A DNA stretch of 64,000 nucleotides from Arion vulgaris (Eukaryota; Mollusca; Gastropoda; Stylommatophora; Arionidae): contig CM036762.1 in NCBI GenBank assembly GCA_020796225.1, positions 50,508,407 to 50,572,406 of the forward strand. Reading direction: 5' to 3'. Of the stretch, positions 63,926-64,000 are shown in pieces (positions within the stretch are counted from its first letter, which is position 1; each line of letters starts with the position of its first letter). The position numbers were made by a program, and so were the translations under genes. The notes under the pieces are model-generated. The model saw only the letters and a list, made by a program, of their open reading frames with translations. It did no database searches and was not told the origin of the DNA.

Positions 63926-64000
63926 AACTGGGAGGCAAGTAGTGAAATGGGAGGCAAGTAGTGAACTGGGTGGCAAGTAGTGAACTGGGAGGGAAGTAGT
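63926..64000. repeat. 19-bp minisatellite at the right edge
   Basis: Four copies of 'GAACTGGGAGGCAAGTAGT'. It continues past the window. Confidence 0.93.

Overview
This is a window of animal (eukaryotic) genomic DNA, probably from a lophotrochozoan and most likely a mollusc (inference from an invertebrate-type dystrophin, many tRNA-derived SINEs and abundant minisatellites). Genes are split by long AT-rich introns, and I see no operons, ribosome-binding sites or prokaryotic genes. The only cellular protein-coding gene I can support is one large gene on the minus strand, a dystrophin/utrophin-family gene.

I located 17 exons, in order from 61,701 down to 6,514. In transcription order they encode the last spectrin-like repeats (61.7-51.2 kb), the first half of the WW domain (33.0 kb), the EF-hand-like helical region (23.8-19.2 kb), the ZZ zinc finger (15.4-13.2 kb), the segment after ZZ (11.1-10.9 kb) and the start of the C-terminal tail (9.2-6.5 kb). 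Reading phase carries correctly across nearly every junction. Several exons have the same length as their human DMD counterparts as I remember them: 157, 121, 61, 86, 158, 167 and 112 nt for exons 57, 58, 62, 66, 67, 68 and 69. Upstream exons lie beyond the right edge, and the 3' end lies beyond the left edge or was not recognised. The exon for the second half of the WW domain was not found. Two exons are 4 and 2 nt short of a phase-consistent length.

The most unusual feature is a pair of minisatellites built from splice junctions of this gene. At the exon-70-like exon, a 63-bp unit (27 nt of intron end with its AG acceptor plus the first 36 nt of the exon) is present seven times. At the exon-64-like exon, a 33-bp unit (about the last 22 nt of the exon plus the first 11 nt of the intron with its GTAAGT donor) is present about 27 times. 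Both periods are multiples of three and remain open in the gene's frame, so alternative use of the copies could add in-frame peptide repeats directly after the ZZ domain and inside the EF-hand region.

The introns are packed with repeats. There are at least seven SINE-like families (called A to G here), many with target-site duplications and nested insertions. There are degenerate non-LTR retrotransposon fragments (reverse transcriptase C-terminus, RNase H and terminal zinc-knuckle regions) and three short inverted-repeat DNA elements of hAT, piggyBac and mariner type. About 25 tandem arrays are present, some made from pieces of LINEs or SINEs. Most long open frames in the window are read-through of these arrays.
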